This document shows, piece after piece, positions 27,501-39,500 of a stretch of DNA of 64,000 nucleotides. Location of the stretch: contig JAJGOT010000194.1 in assembly GCA_022457155.1 (NCBI GenBank), forward strand, positions 782,501-846,500. Reading direction: 5' to 3'. The number at the start of each line of letters is the position of its first letter. Position 1 is the stretch's first letter. The notes beneath the pieces are model-generated. The model was not told the origin of the DNA. It saw only the letters and a list, made by a program, of their open reading frames with translations, and made no database searches. Both the position numbers and the translations under genes were made by a program. The DNA is from Cladopsammia gracilis. Lineage: Eukaryota; Cnidaria; Anthozoa; Scleractinia; Dendrophylliidae.

Positions 27501-30500
27501 TGTCAGTTACATGTACTGTCATTATTGGACATTAAAATGAAATACAAAAGTCCACTATACATGTATGCAGAAACTTTCAATAGAAATCACACTATTGCAT
27601 GATAGTGTAGTACAAAAAATCACTCAGAACTAAAACATTCAATCTTCCTAATTTCTCAAACCTCCCCCTTCCACTAAACAAAATAAAGAATTACAGCCAA
27701 TCCCAATTGCTATAAATAATTTTAGGTTAGTCACATTATTTCTAATACAGTCAATCCTCCTCGTACTGCTACCTCTACTGGGGCGGATCCAGGTTTTTAG
27801 CAGAAGGGGTTTGATGAAGAGGGCTGCCGAAAGCATACCCCTGTAGGGGAATCCGGGGGGGCATCCTCCACCGGAAAATTTTGAAATTTCAAGTCCTCGG
27901 AAATGCAATTTCCGCCATTCTGAGGCCAAGTCAGCACATTTTAATATCACATTTTTTAAAGTTAAAATGCCATTCTGTATTTATTTTATATTTTTACAAG
28001 TTTTTGATGTTAGCTGAACCCCCCCCCCCCCCCCCTTGATCCGCCCCAACCTCTTATAAAAAGACCCCTTGACCACAACAACAAATTTCTTTGGTTTTAA
28101 GTCAAATGAATCAGTATTCAGCAGGGATTTCTACCTCTCCTACATGTAGGTGACCAACTTCTCTCCTGACATTTTGGATGGTCTCTTACAAGTGATTCAA
28201 CTTCTCCAGCACTACCCCTGACATAATGATTATGAAATCCCCATGCAATGACAATGGTGTCTCAATTTAGCATTTTCTCTAGCTTTTTACCTGATCTCAG
28301 GCAGTCTTCCATTCTTCTCTTCAAACAAGTGTAATGCATGTATTCCAAAATGCAGCTGTAAAGGAACCTGGAGGACAACCAACAGATGACAAAAATATAA
28401 TGAGGAGGTTTTTGCCCGGTGTTCTCCCTCATTTTTTCAAAGGTAAAAAAGTAAAAAAAATTATACCTCTATCTTACTGAGATCTGCAGTGAGAATATCT
28501 GGTTTACACAGCTGTGTCTCTAGTGATTCCTGCAAAAAGAAATTTAGAAGATGTACAATGTAGACCTGTGTAGTAACAATCCGGTGTAAGAAAAAAAAAA
28601 CGTTCTTCAATTTTCCACTAAGATCAGATGCTCAAAATGAGCCAAAATAGAGACAAAGAAAAACACAGTTTCTAACAATAAAATGAAACTCGATTTGTAC
28701 ATGCAACATTTGAATGTTGAGGAGATTTGCAGCTGTTTATATGATAACCTTTGACATTGTTATAACTTCTGTAAGTACACACAAAATACAATCAGCTTTC
28801 TCAAAGAAGACACCCCAGTAACATGGCAGACACCTCTCTAAGGTGGAGACTTCTCTAAGACAGACAACTGAGCTGGTAGCAAAGGTTATGGCTTTGAAGA
28901 GTTCACTATGAAATAAAATAATGATAATAGGCCATACGCTACTGTGATTGTATGTTTTAACTCTCAAGCTTTCGTCGGACACCGACATCGTCAGGAGAAA
29001 ACTGAAAGAATTTACATAAATGCGAAGCAATATAAAGACTAGCGTGGATACGATGTAACACCTAAACAAGAACAAAAACACTTAAACAAAGAATTCAGAC
29101 TGACAAAAGATTCAAAACAAAATATTCAAAATAAAAGGTCCCTCAGTTCTGTGCATTCGTCACGAGAGTTTATTTTGGGTTTTTTGTTTCGAATATGTGC
29201 AGCCTCTAAGAGTCTTAGATTTACGGGGTCGTTGTTTCGGCCGATGATCTTGACAGAAAAACATGTGCGGCCACGTTGGCAGTCCTGCAGGTGCCTGTAG
29301 AAGGATGATGAATCAGAGTTAACTCTGATTCATCATCCTTCTACAGGCACCTGCAGGACTGCCAACGTGGCCGCACATGTTTTTCTGTCAAGATCATCGG
29401 CCGAAACAACGACCCCGTAAATCTAAGACTCTTAGAGGCTGCACATATTCGAAACAAAAAACCCAAAATAAACTCTCGTGACGAATGCACAGAACTGAGG
29501 GACCTCTTATTTTGAATATTTTGTTTTGAATCTTTTGTCAGTCTGAATTCTTTGTTTAAGTGTTTTTGTTCTTGTTTAGGTGTTACATCGTATCCACGCT
29601 AGTCTTTATATTGCTTCGCATTTATGTAAATTCTTTCAGTTTTCTCCTGACGATGTCGGTGTCCGACGAAAGCTTGAGAGTTAAAACATACAATCACAGT
29701 AGCGTATGGCCTATTATCATTATTTTATTTCATTGCAACACGATGCTACTGAAAGACAACTTCATTACTTCACAACAGAGTTCACTATATTCTGTAAATG
29801 ACCTTATTAGTGCCCACTCTCAAAAAAAGGCCCCATACCTAATTAATGCCCCCCTTGAAAATATTTTTGAAACTCCTTCCTCTAATAAACTCCTCCCCAT
29901 CCCTCCTCCCCATCCCCCCTCCCCCCTAAAATTCAAAATATTAACTGGCACCAGATGTCAGCTGAAATAAACAGTTCAAAGCATTAGTAGCTGAGTGAGC
30001 AGTATGATGAGTGGATGGCTGGCGTAGCTCATGAATATACAGAGGCTGGAAACATGCAACCATCAAGAAAGAAGATTGTCAAATGGGTGTTAACCCCCTA
30101 TAGAGCTTTCTCAAGATCTAATCACTAAGTCATTCAAGGTCTGTGCATTGAATGTAGCTGTTGATTGTTGTGAAGATTCAATGATTCATTATTTCAAGAA
30201 AGACAAACCTTGTGAGGCAGGATTGGATAAGTGAAATTGCAGCTCTCTGTGCAAGATGAGGCCAATCGCCCAAACCCATTTTGGACTTCACAGATTCAGA
30301 CATTGATGAGGCTATAATGAAGGCAATGTACCTCTGATTGATGATGATTTGGACATTAACATTAAAAACTAATGGAGAGCACTCCTGTTATTCCTCTTTT
30401 GATTTTTCTTAAACGTTATACATCGTAGTACCGTTGTTACAGAAAATGCCTCTCTCTAATAAATGCCTCTTATCTAATAAATGCCCCCCAAAATCATAAA

Positions 30501-33500
30501 ACATTTAACAGACACCCTGGTGTTAACTAAGCCATTTAGGGTACACATGCAGTACACAAACACAATGAGGGTTTTGTTGACTTACAAAATTGACTAGAGA
30601 TGAAGAAGGCTTGAGTTGTCTTGCTATTCCACCATATTGATAAGCCTCATACTCTGGTCCAGTAGTATCACAGATACTGAATGCATATGGAGACAACACT
30701 GCAAATATATCCATAACAGATAACGTCTAAAGGATAAAGGGTAACGTCTTCACAAAACTAATGGCTCACAACTGCCAAAGCTTAACCCGGTTTCAGTAGC
30801 ATGATTCAGCGACTGAGAATATTACTACTACTCCCTTGATGGGATGCTAGTCCATTGCAACGTTACCCCCCAGCATTATGTCGGCAGTACCCATTTATAC
30901 ACCTGGGTGGAGAGAGACAACGTGAAGGAAACAACATGATGACAGAGACCAGGCTCAAACCACCGACCTTCAGGTTGAATGTCCGATGTGCTAACCATTA
31001 CACCACCATGCCTCTTTATAGCCATAAAAATAAAATAATTTATTGATCGTGACATAATTATACAGTCACAACATCATGTAGTGTCAGAATGAGACTAATA
31101 ACTAAGGGCCAGTTTACATGCCAAGAAGTGACCTGTCAAAGTTTTTTGTCAAAGTTATGTGATCAAGTCTGGCCGTCGGTTTGTACATGTCAAAGGGTTT
31201 GATGAATACTGTAAATTGTGGTTTTCAAACTTCAATTCAGGGTCTGTTTCTGTTTTCTTTCTTTTACTTCTGAGGGAAAATAATTCCTTTATTGTAACTC
31301 TTTAGCATATTATAAACAAGAAAAACGGAGCCGAAACCTTACCTCATGCCGCTTCGCGCATGAGTAACAAGATATAGTGGTTGCCATTCCCAGACATGTT
31401 TAATAGATTTGTATTATTTTAACAAGCACTCTAATAAGGAATAATTCATTCTTTAGGCTTAAGTAATAGATTTACAAAACTTTGACTCAGATTTTTACAT
31501 CAGATGAACTACAAAAACTTACAGAAAACCTAATCAATATTTTCGTTTGAGAGTTCATTGGATGGGGCACCTTTTAAGTTTTTTGATAAGACATGTTCTA
31601 TTCTCATCAACTGAGGTCCTTCAAAATGTTTGACCTAAGCAATTGAAGGCAGTTTACACCATCAAACAAACTACGAGAGTGTAAACTGGCTCTAACAATA
31701 AGGGCACAACAATGATTGTTTTCTAACCTTTGACTGTCTGCTCTGATTCATTGAGAGCTGTCATTCCAACTATCTCTTTAAATGTGACCTTATCACCAGT
31801 CTGTAAGCCATGCATCCGATTGTCCAGTGTTGTCACCACACCAGGATTTGCCTGAAAGAAATTAGTATACAATTCAAATATCCTTATAATGGCAAACAAT
31901 ATAAAACAGTATTGAGCTCTTACTAAGCTGGACACCTTCAGAAACAGCTGTAGCTGTCGGCCATAGGGCTGGTTTCCACCAACAACGTAATCAAAAGGGG
32001 AGTCAGAATCTGAAGCATAAGGACACTTACATTCTAGTGTAAATAAAAAAAATTGCAATTGGAATTGGAACCTTGACAGAATGGGAAGGATCAAAAGGTT
32101 TCCTTTTTCTTCTGGTTCCATTTCTGCCAAGTTCTGTCACTTAATTACTATCGGCTTGGACCCTTTTTGTATTTCAAATCCACTAGATCGTAACATTCTT
32201 GCAATTCTGATTCCTCTTCTGATTCTGCTTCCATCACTAGTGGGAACCATCCTTTAGAGAAGTGTCTGTCTTATAGAGACGGAGTTAACGTTACAGACAA
32301 ACAAGTGACCAGGACCAGCAAACCACTGACGTCCAACTTATAGAAGTCTGGCTTACGGGGGTGTCCATCTTAAGAGAGTCAACTGTGTTACTATCCTTAT
32401 TATTTACACTGAAAAGGTCACCACCAATGTTGTATGGTGGGAAAACAAGCAAGCAGGTTCTGTATTTTTGTTTCAATGTACAACATGAGTACCATACCTT
32501 TGTGATTTTCCAAACAAAGACTTCCTTTGGTTCCTCTCCTGTGGAGTCCAGCACCTCAAATTCTGGTCCAAAATCACAGAATGCCCAGCTAAACACTCCA
32601 TGCACACCAGCACTGATAAACTGCAGCCAAAAGATTTAAATGTCAGACATAACATTGTACATTCACACAAACAATACTAACTGAGACCGTCAAGCTAGAC
32701 ATAAAGCTATATAAATCTTTGGCTCTACAGGCTGGTCAGACCAGGGGGCTTGCTCTTATGGAAGATGTCAGAGACACATGTAGCCAAACTAGGTGGGTAT
32801 CAGATCCTGGAGGAGAGGGGTAGAGGACGACTCTCATATATAAGCCATATCGGTACATGTGTGGCTCTGAAGGTGGTGAAAGTGTGAAAGTGAAGGTGGT
32901 TTTCAGTGTCAAGTCTAGTATAGGGTTGCAAAATCAGTTGAACATGGTCTGGTATAGGGTAAGGGTTTTAGAGTCCCAGTGGCACACCCCCACACAAAAA
33001 TATACAGAGCACACCCCCACTCCCCCTTGGTAAAGGGCTCAGGACCCAAGGGGGTGGGGGCTTTCCATATAAAAATTAAAGAGGGTTGCTTGTCAAAAAA
33101 TTTAAAACACAGGGCGTGGGTCAAATGGATTTCTAACTCTGAGGTACCAGTTCTAAAACAACACATATTTGTCATGTTTTTCGACTCCAAACCCTTATTA
33201 AAGGTACCACGGAAATATTAACAGTGTTCATTTTAGATTTTAGCACTCTAAGGATATCAATTTACCGATTTTGACCCGGAATAGGTACAACAAGCACCCC
33301 TGCATTTTTATATCGAACTCCCCCCATCCCGGGATGTGGGAAGATAGCCCTCCCCCGCCTATCCCGCAAAAAAAAAATAAGGCATGAAGGGCCAATTTTT
33401 TTGGCGGTCTCTAATATTTTCACTCCCCACCCACCCCCCCCCCCCCCCCCAAAGTCTGAATCTTTCACTAAATATTAACACCAACTACAATGCTATCTCA

Positions 33501-36500
33501 TCCCCAGAGCTTTTTTCTCATGAGGCTGAGGGATATTTGGGAGAGGGATCGGACACTCAAACCTTGATTGGTGGCTTCTGTGACCTGCAGAATGAATCTA
33601 CTTCAAGCTGCACACTGAGTGGCGCATCTGTGAGAATCACACACTAACATAAAGAGAAACCAAGCTCACAGAATTAGAAAACAGGATAAGCAAAGCATAC
33701 AGTTTAATCTAAGTAACTCTAACCATCAACTGGGGAACAGAATAATTAATAATGTAATTCATAAAGCAAGGGAAAATTATTTTAATTGTTTTGAATTAAC
33801 TGGCATCAGAATTGTTGGGATTCTTTGCCAGTTGTTAAAGATCGTACATAAATATCTGCACAAATGACAAGAAAGAAGATTTTTATTTAAAACCTTCAAA
33901 AATATTTTTCCACTGATGTCATGGCTGTTAGTAATTGTTTAACTTGTTGGGGAAGCAAAGAAGGTAGCTAGGAAAAATCATTTTTCTGGTGTTGTTGATG
34001 TTTTGTTTCTCCATCAAAGTAGTCTCCCCCCACCCCGAGGGCTTTTAAAAACACATAACAACAGGGAGAAAACCCCAGCGCCTGGACCTCACTGCACAAA
34101 CGTCACTCCAAGTTGAACTGGTCTGGCACAATGTAAGTGCTGACCAACTTATCATGGGTCTCAGAAATCTGATGATAGTTTAGTCAATAATTTATGATTA
34201 AACAAAACTCTGTTTGTTTGTTTGTATGTACGTTTGTTTATTTTATTTCACATTACCCATGCGATACCTGATAGTGCTTTAAGAAATCAAAGTTTCCTTT
34301 ACTGATGGAAGAAGTTGAAGTCTGAATGTTAACATAGGGATTCAGTTCTGCTAGCCTTGATGCACTAGCTTCTGCTCTAAAGAAATGAAAAAAAAAATTC
34401 CCAAAAAATTTAAATTGATATGTGCATCAAGAATGATTCCCACATTATTTAGCTGCATCATCTGCATCTGAAATCATCATCTCAATCAATTACAGTACAA
34501 CTGAAGCAATAAGAACCACGCTCTAATTGCTCCGCTGATCCAAGCAAATTATCCAATAATTTTATAGCACCATTTTTAGCAATCTAAGTACCTGTTACAC
34601 CTGTATGTCTCTGATAATTGACAATCAACCTGTATTATTATTTAACATATTAATAAACAATATTAAGGAAGGTCGTGGGTTCGAATCCCATCTGGAACTC
34701 AGAAAAAAAATTTCCAAGTTTCTTTCTCTCCACACTTATTATTCTATGTTAATTAAAGAAGAGCCACATTAATTTACTTTAACTAATAAGCCACTTCTTT
34801 TGTTCTTTTGAAAGGAATTATTTCTTACTGGACAATTGCCCACTCCAGAAACTATTACAATGTAAGAATACCTTAATACTCTTTAAAGTGCAGGTTTTTG
34901 GGTGGTGCTTGATGTAAGCCCAATTTTTCCAATTTCTTTTCTTTTCAGCACGTCAACTGCACATGCTATGCTTCAAATTTGTGGCAATTTGCATACGGTG
35001 CACACTTGCATGCGAACACACAATTCTACATCCTGGCATTCCTACATGTACTCTGAATTCCATTGGGCCATTCTAACAAAGGATACTTAAATAATTACAC
35101 CCCGGTGAGGCTAAGCCTGTACATACCGGTAAGAGTATTATGGCATTTTTCGAAGTGGCCAATTCATTGTTACATTGAACATACCCTGTATATAAATAAG
35201 CTAAATAAATGAAACTATAGAAACTGGTACATTTATAAATAATATAATCCTACGCAGGTGATTAAATAAAGGAGAGACTATAATAAACTTTATTGTTTGC
35301 CGGAAAGAGCAGAGCCGCATCAAGGGAGTGGCGGGGGAGCCGCGACCGAAGTTGGCCCACCTCCCCCCCGATGCGGTCCGCCCAAACCACCAGACAATAG
35401 AAGAAGGGGGAGATGAAGGGGAAAAGTAAGAATTAAGTTGATGATGAAGAAATGTGCGTGGCGATGAGTTGGGCCACTGACATGCGGCGCTTTTAAGGCT
35501 GGGCGATGTACAGGAGCACAGCATCCGAAGACCAGTCTCCTTGAAGGCCGATGAGTTCAACAGGGGCACCACAATGAAAGGCGAATGTTGCTCCTCCATG
35601 ACGAAAGCTATGACCGGAGTAGTTAGAGGCCTTGAGCCCAGTGTCACTCAAAGATTTACGTAATTTGGTGGTAAAAGTTGCATGCGTTATGGGTGTAGCT
35701 GAATCTCCGCGAGATTGTAGAAATGCGGGTGAGGATGGTAGGGCTGGAAAGAGACATAGGTGTCGTTCGTAGGCCTGTACAGGGCACAACAGATGGACAG
35801 CGGGGAGACGGAGAACCGGTATGAGAAGTTGTCGTTCCTTGAACTGGATGGTTTTGGACCAAGTCACGCAAATAACTAGGCCCCATGGTCGAACGATAAT
35901 GTTCTTGCGTAACAAAGTTTAAGAAGGATCGTAATCTTTAGCGGATTTTGGAACAAGGTTAGACTTTCGAAAGAAAGAGTAAAAGCCCATGAGCATCGTC
36001 GCCCAGAAACCAGAATCGCTGTCTGCCGTAACCGTAGGACGGAGACGCAAAAGGATCTCAGGAGTGATGGGTAGTTTTTGTTCGCGTGCGTCACCCAAAA
36101 CGCGGCGGAGACCTCGGACGATTAGTTTGACAGTAAAAACCTCTTGAAAGGTGACATCATGACCAAAGTGGCGATGAAGGACGTTTATAGCAGACAGGTA
36201 ATTAATTATCGTGGAATACTTGCAGTAAGAAGACAAATGGATGAGAAATCGAATAACAGTTTTGGTTGAGGCTGGGACAGGGGCCAGGCCAAACTCCGAA
36301 CAGAAGCGTAGAAACACTCGCCACTGAGAACGGCGAGTAGCCAGGGTTGAGCTAGAGTAGGCAGAGGCGGAGACAATCTGAGCGCGACGGTCCAACTGAG
36401 AGAGATATCCTAATGAGAAGATAAAACTCCGTTAGTTTGATCGGGAAACTGCAGGCGACTTAATCTGTCGGCGTGTGTGTTCAGTTTGCCTGGTAAGTGC

Positions 36501-39500
36501 CGTGACAGAAGATGAAAATTATATTGAACGCTTATCCAGAAAATCTCACGCAACCAAGACATGGCTATGGGATTTCTGCACATGCCATTGTTAATAAAGG
36601 CCATGGCCTGGGTATTGTCAGTCTCGACGATAACACGTTTATTTTGGAACTGGGGACCCCAGCGGCGAATGGAGATGAGGATAGGAAATAACTCCAAATA
36701 GTTAATATTCGAGCGAAGCGAAGGATCAATTGCGTGACCTGCGTGACTACAGTGCGCACTAAGGGGGCGAGAAATGTGAAGTTCGGGATCTAGGCACTCG
36801 GACCAAGAACCTGCAAACCAGTCATCTGAGCATACTGCACCGAACCCGCGAAAGGAGGCGTCGGTTTGTACATAAACTGGCTGACGAAAGTCTAGCATCA
36901 TGCTTCGGCCATTAAATGCAACGAGGAAGTTTTTCCACTAAAGGATATCTTCACGAAACTGCGAGGATAGGCGAGTGCGATGGGATGGCCGTTTAAGTTT
37001 GTTTATACTGTCAATAACCCGACGAAGAAAGGTGCGACCGCCATGCACGACGTGACAAGCAAAGTTTAATGATCCTGCGAGAGATTGCAGTTGACGTTTA
37101 GACGCAGAGACTTTAGTGGAAAAAGACGTGATAAGAGAATTTAGGCGGTCTAACTTGTCGGATGGAAGGCGAACAGACATAGTTGTGGAGTCAAGTTCGA
37201 TTCCTAAGAAAGTAACGCATTGACATGGGGAGACCACTTTTTTCCAACTGACATTAAAACCGAGTGAATGAAGCAGATTGATAAGAACCAGGAGACCTTG
37301 TTGACATTCAGCTTGTGTTTTGCCAACGATAAGAAAAATCATCTAAGTAATTAACAATAGAATGAAAACCGCGTCGCGCCATCATCCGGACAATAGCATT
37401 AGATAAGCGATTAAATATGGCGGGGGCGCACGAAACGCCAAAACAGAGGCGATTGTCAACAAAGTATTCGTAGCGAGAAGGGTCATGCGGACCAAACATC
37501 CAGCGGAAGCCTTGGAGTTGACGATGAGCTGGAAATACGGGCACCCATCGCCAGGCAGACTCGATATCGACGACGGCATAAAAACAGTTGTCAGTCGACA
37601 CTGACACAGCGGTGTCAATTGAGTTCATTCGGAAGGACTCAAGGTCACGCTTGATGTAATCGTTCAGGGACGTTCCAAATGGACGGCTACAATCCGTGAT
37701 CGGGCGGGATTTACCCGAGTCTTTCTTAGGTACGCGGCCGATGGGATGAATGCATTTCGGCTTAGTGTTTACACGAGAAATGCGGCCAAGAGAGAGTTCA
37801 TTTAAGAAAAGCTGATCCATTTCCGGTTTAAACTCAGCGCACGTGGCACTAGAATAGTTGTCATTAGCATAGCTGTCAATACACGAGATGTCCGATTTCG
37901 GGAGAAGCTTGAATCCCGCACGCAAACCACCGAGAATAAAAGAGTGGTCGGGATCATGTAAAAGTTCGTTTTCCCAAGCGTGGTAATTGAGCGGGCAATC
38001 CTCAAGCGGTGGTGAATCAATAAAAGTTGAGTCAGTACAAATAGGGGCAGGGTCTCCATTCGGGTGGGGTAAAAATTGTCATTGTTTTTTAGTACTAGAC
38101 CCCGCGTTGCCAGGGCATGCCTTCCCTTTGTGTTGTTGAGAACAGTTTATACACACATGCTTGTATCGACAAGACTGTGCATTTGGGCAACCATTGGGGC
38201 TAAAGTTCCACCGAAAACAGAACTCGTCCTGAGCTGACTGTGAGGCAGCTGACCGTCGGCCATCCGTGGGTGTACTACGCGAACTTTGGGACGGTGTTGG
38301 GCGAAGAGCAACAGCGGCATCGAAATATTGTGCGCTCAAATCATCCACGTTGCACCCCCAATTGAACTTTTCGCGCGTTTTTGTTGCCCGGTAGTCCTGA
38401 TCGAAGGCCAGGATAGCTTTAGTTTGGAAGCTTGTGCCTTTAATAGCGAGGAACTTTAAATATTTGAGATAATCGGACGCCTCCGAGGGGTTTTTGGCCA
38501 TAAGGGTCTCTAGGATCTTGAAATTAGCCAACATGAATTGCGCAAATGTTAACTGAAGGGGCTTGAGTTGTTTACCGTCTGCGCCATAAATTAGATCTGA
38601 TGGTAGGAGAGGCTTACCTTCAGAGCTAGCAGAGGTAGTTGAGCTGGAGGCAGCTTGGCTGTCAACTGAAGCCTGAGGTGAAGGTGGCTCGCGGCGAGGA
38701 GTCGCAGAGAGGGCTTCTTCTTCGATTTTTGCCAACTCTTCGTCGAGTTTGAAGGGCGGCACAACTGGTGTTGCAGGCTCTGCTAAACCAGCGTCGGGAG
38801 CGGTAGACGAGTCCGGAGAGGTAGTCAAGGTGGAGAGAACTCAGCGCAGAATTACTTTGTGGCCCACCACAAGGCGCATATCTGACAAATCTTGTTCCGT
38901 GATGCCGGAGAAGATGGCTTCGGAAGTTATGGCGTTTTCGGCCAGAATTCCCATAAGGGCGGCCGGTATGTCGTGCTTAAGGCAAAACTTCTCCAGCCAG
39001 GGAGACGAATCGCCGGCTTGGTCCAATTTTTTTGAAGATCGTTTGGACTTACAAGGCATAATTAAGCAGAAAATAAAGCGAGCAAAAGGCAACGTGTGTA
39101 CAGTACAAAGGCGAAGTAAAACTAACTTGAAATAGGACGTGTTCCTACGGTAGTCAATGATTAACCAACTGACGCTCCGTATTATAATGCTATTGGACAA
39201 AGTCAAATACCTCACATAAATAAAGTTATCTGAACAGTTAACTACCTGTTTTTCTTGTCTTTAATATCATCCTCCCTCAAGAAAAACTGGCTTCCAAGGT
39301 CTTGATAACAGGCTGTTTTGGTATCATGAAGTGTTATAGACTAATTGAAAATACATTAAACTAAAATCATAATTCTGCAGTTTACAGTCCATACAGTGAC
39401 AGCATACAGTAGATACTGTAGGCTTTTATAATCTGCAAGAAAAGGCTCAGTAAGTGACTAATAACACAAAAACTTGTGGCATCATTTTCATTTTTCGTAA

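Larger units (their letters stand above)
28908..29733. repeat. Spacer-free palindrome, 413-bp arms
   Basis: Positions x and 58641-x pair along the whole length with no indel. One mismatch was seen, in the ataaaagg / ctcttat pair near 29136/29505. The centre is GAGTTAACTC. The arms are Penelope-like element 3' ends. Confidence 0.9.
35200..39240 (-). mobile_element. Ngaro-like (DIRS order) tyrosine-recombinase retrotransposon, inactive
   Basis: Gag, reverse transcriptase, RNase H and tyrosine recombinase follow in that order on the minus strand, the order of Ngaro elements (DIRS1 itself places the recombinase differently). About 4 kb; the exact ends and the split direct repeats expected for Ngaro were not resolved. 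Breaks seen: a TGA in Gag, a +1 T frameshift after YLDD, a TAG before RNase H and a TAA in the recombinase. It lies in UBA6 intron 4, in the same orientation as the gene. Confidence 0.85.

Noticed and set aside
29560..29970. 136-codon plus-strand open frame (and the mirror at 28737-29081)
   Set aside because: It is the 3' untranslated part of the Penelope-like palindrome read in a chance frame; it appears in both arms by symmetry.
33563..33627. Shorter version of UBA6 exon 6 starting after ctcacag
   Set aside because: It would leave a five-residue gap (CVILT) and break the phase with exon 5; the acceptor at 33643 restores both.
34672..34705. tRNA T-arm-like GGTCGTGGGTTCGAATCCC
   Set aside because: No D arm or anticodon stem upstream; at best a SINE scrap.
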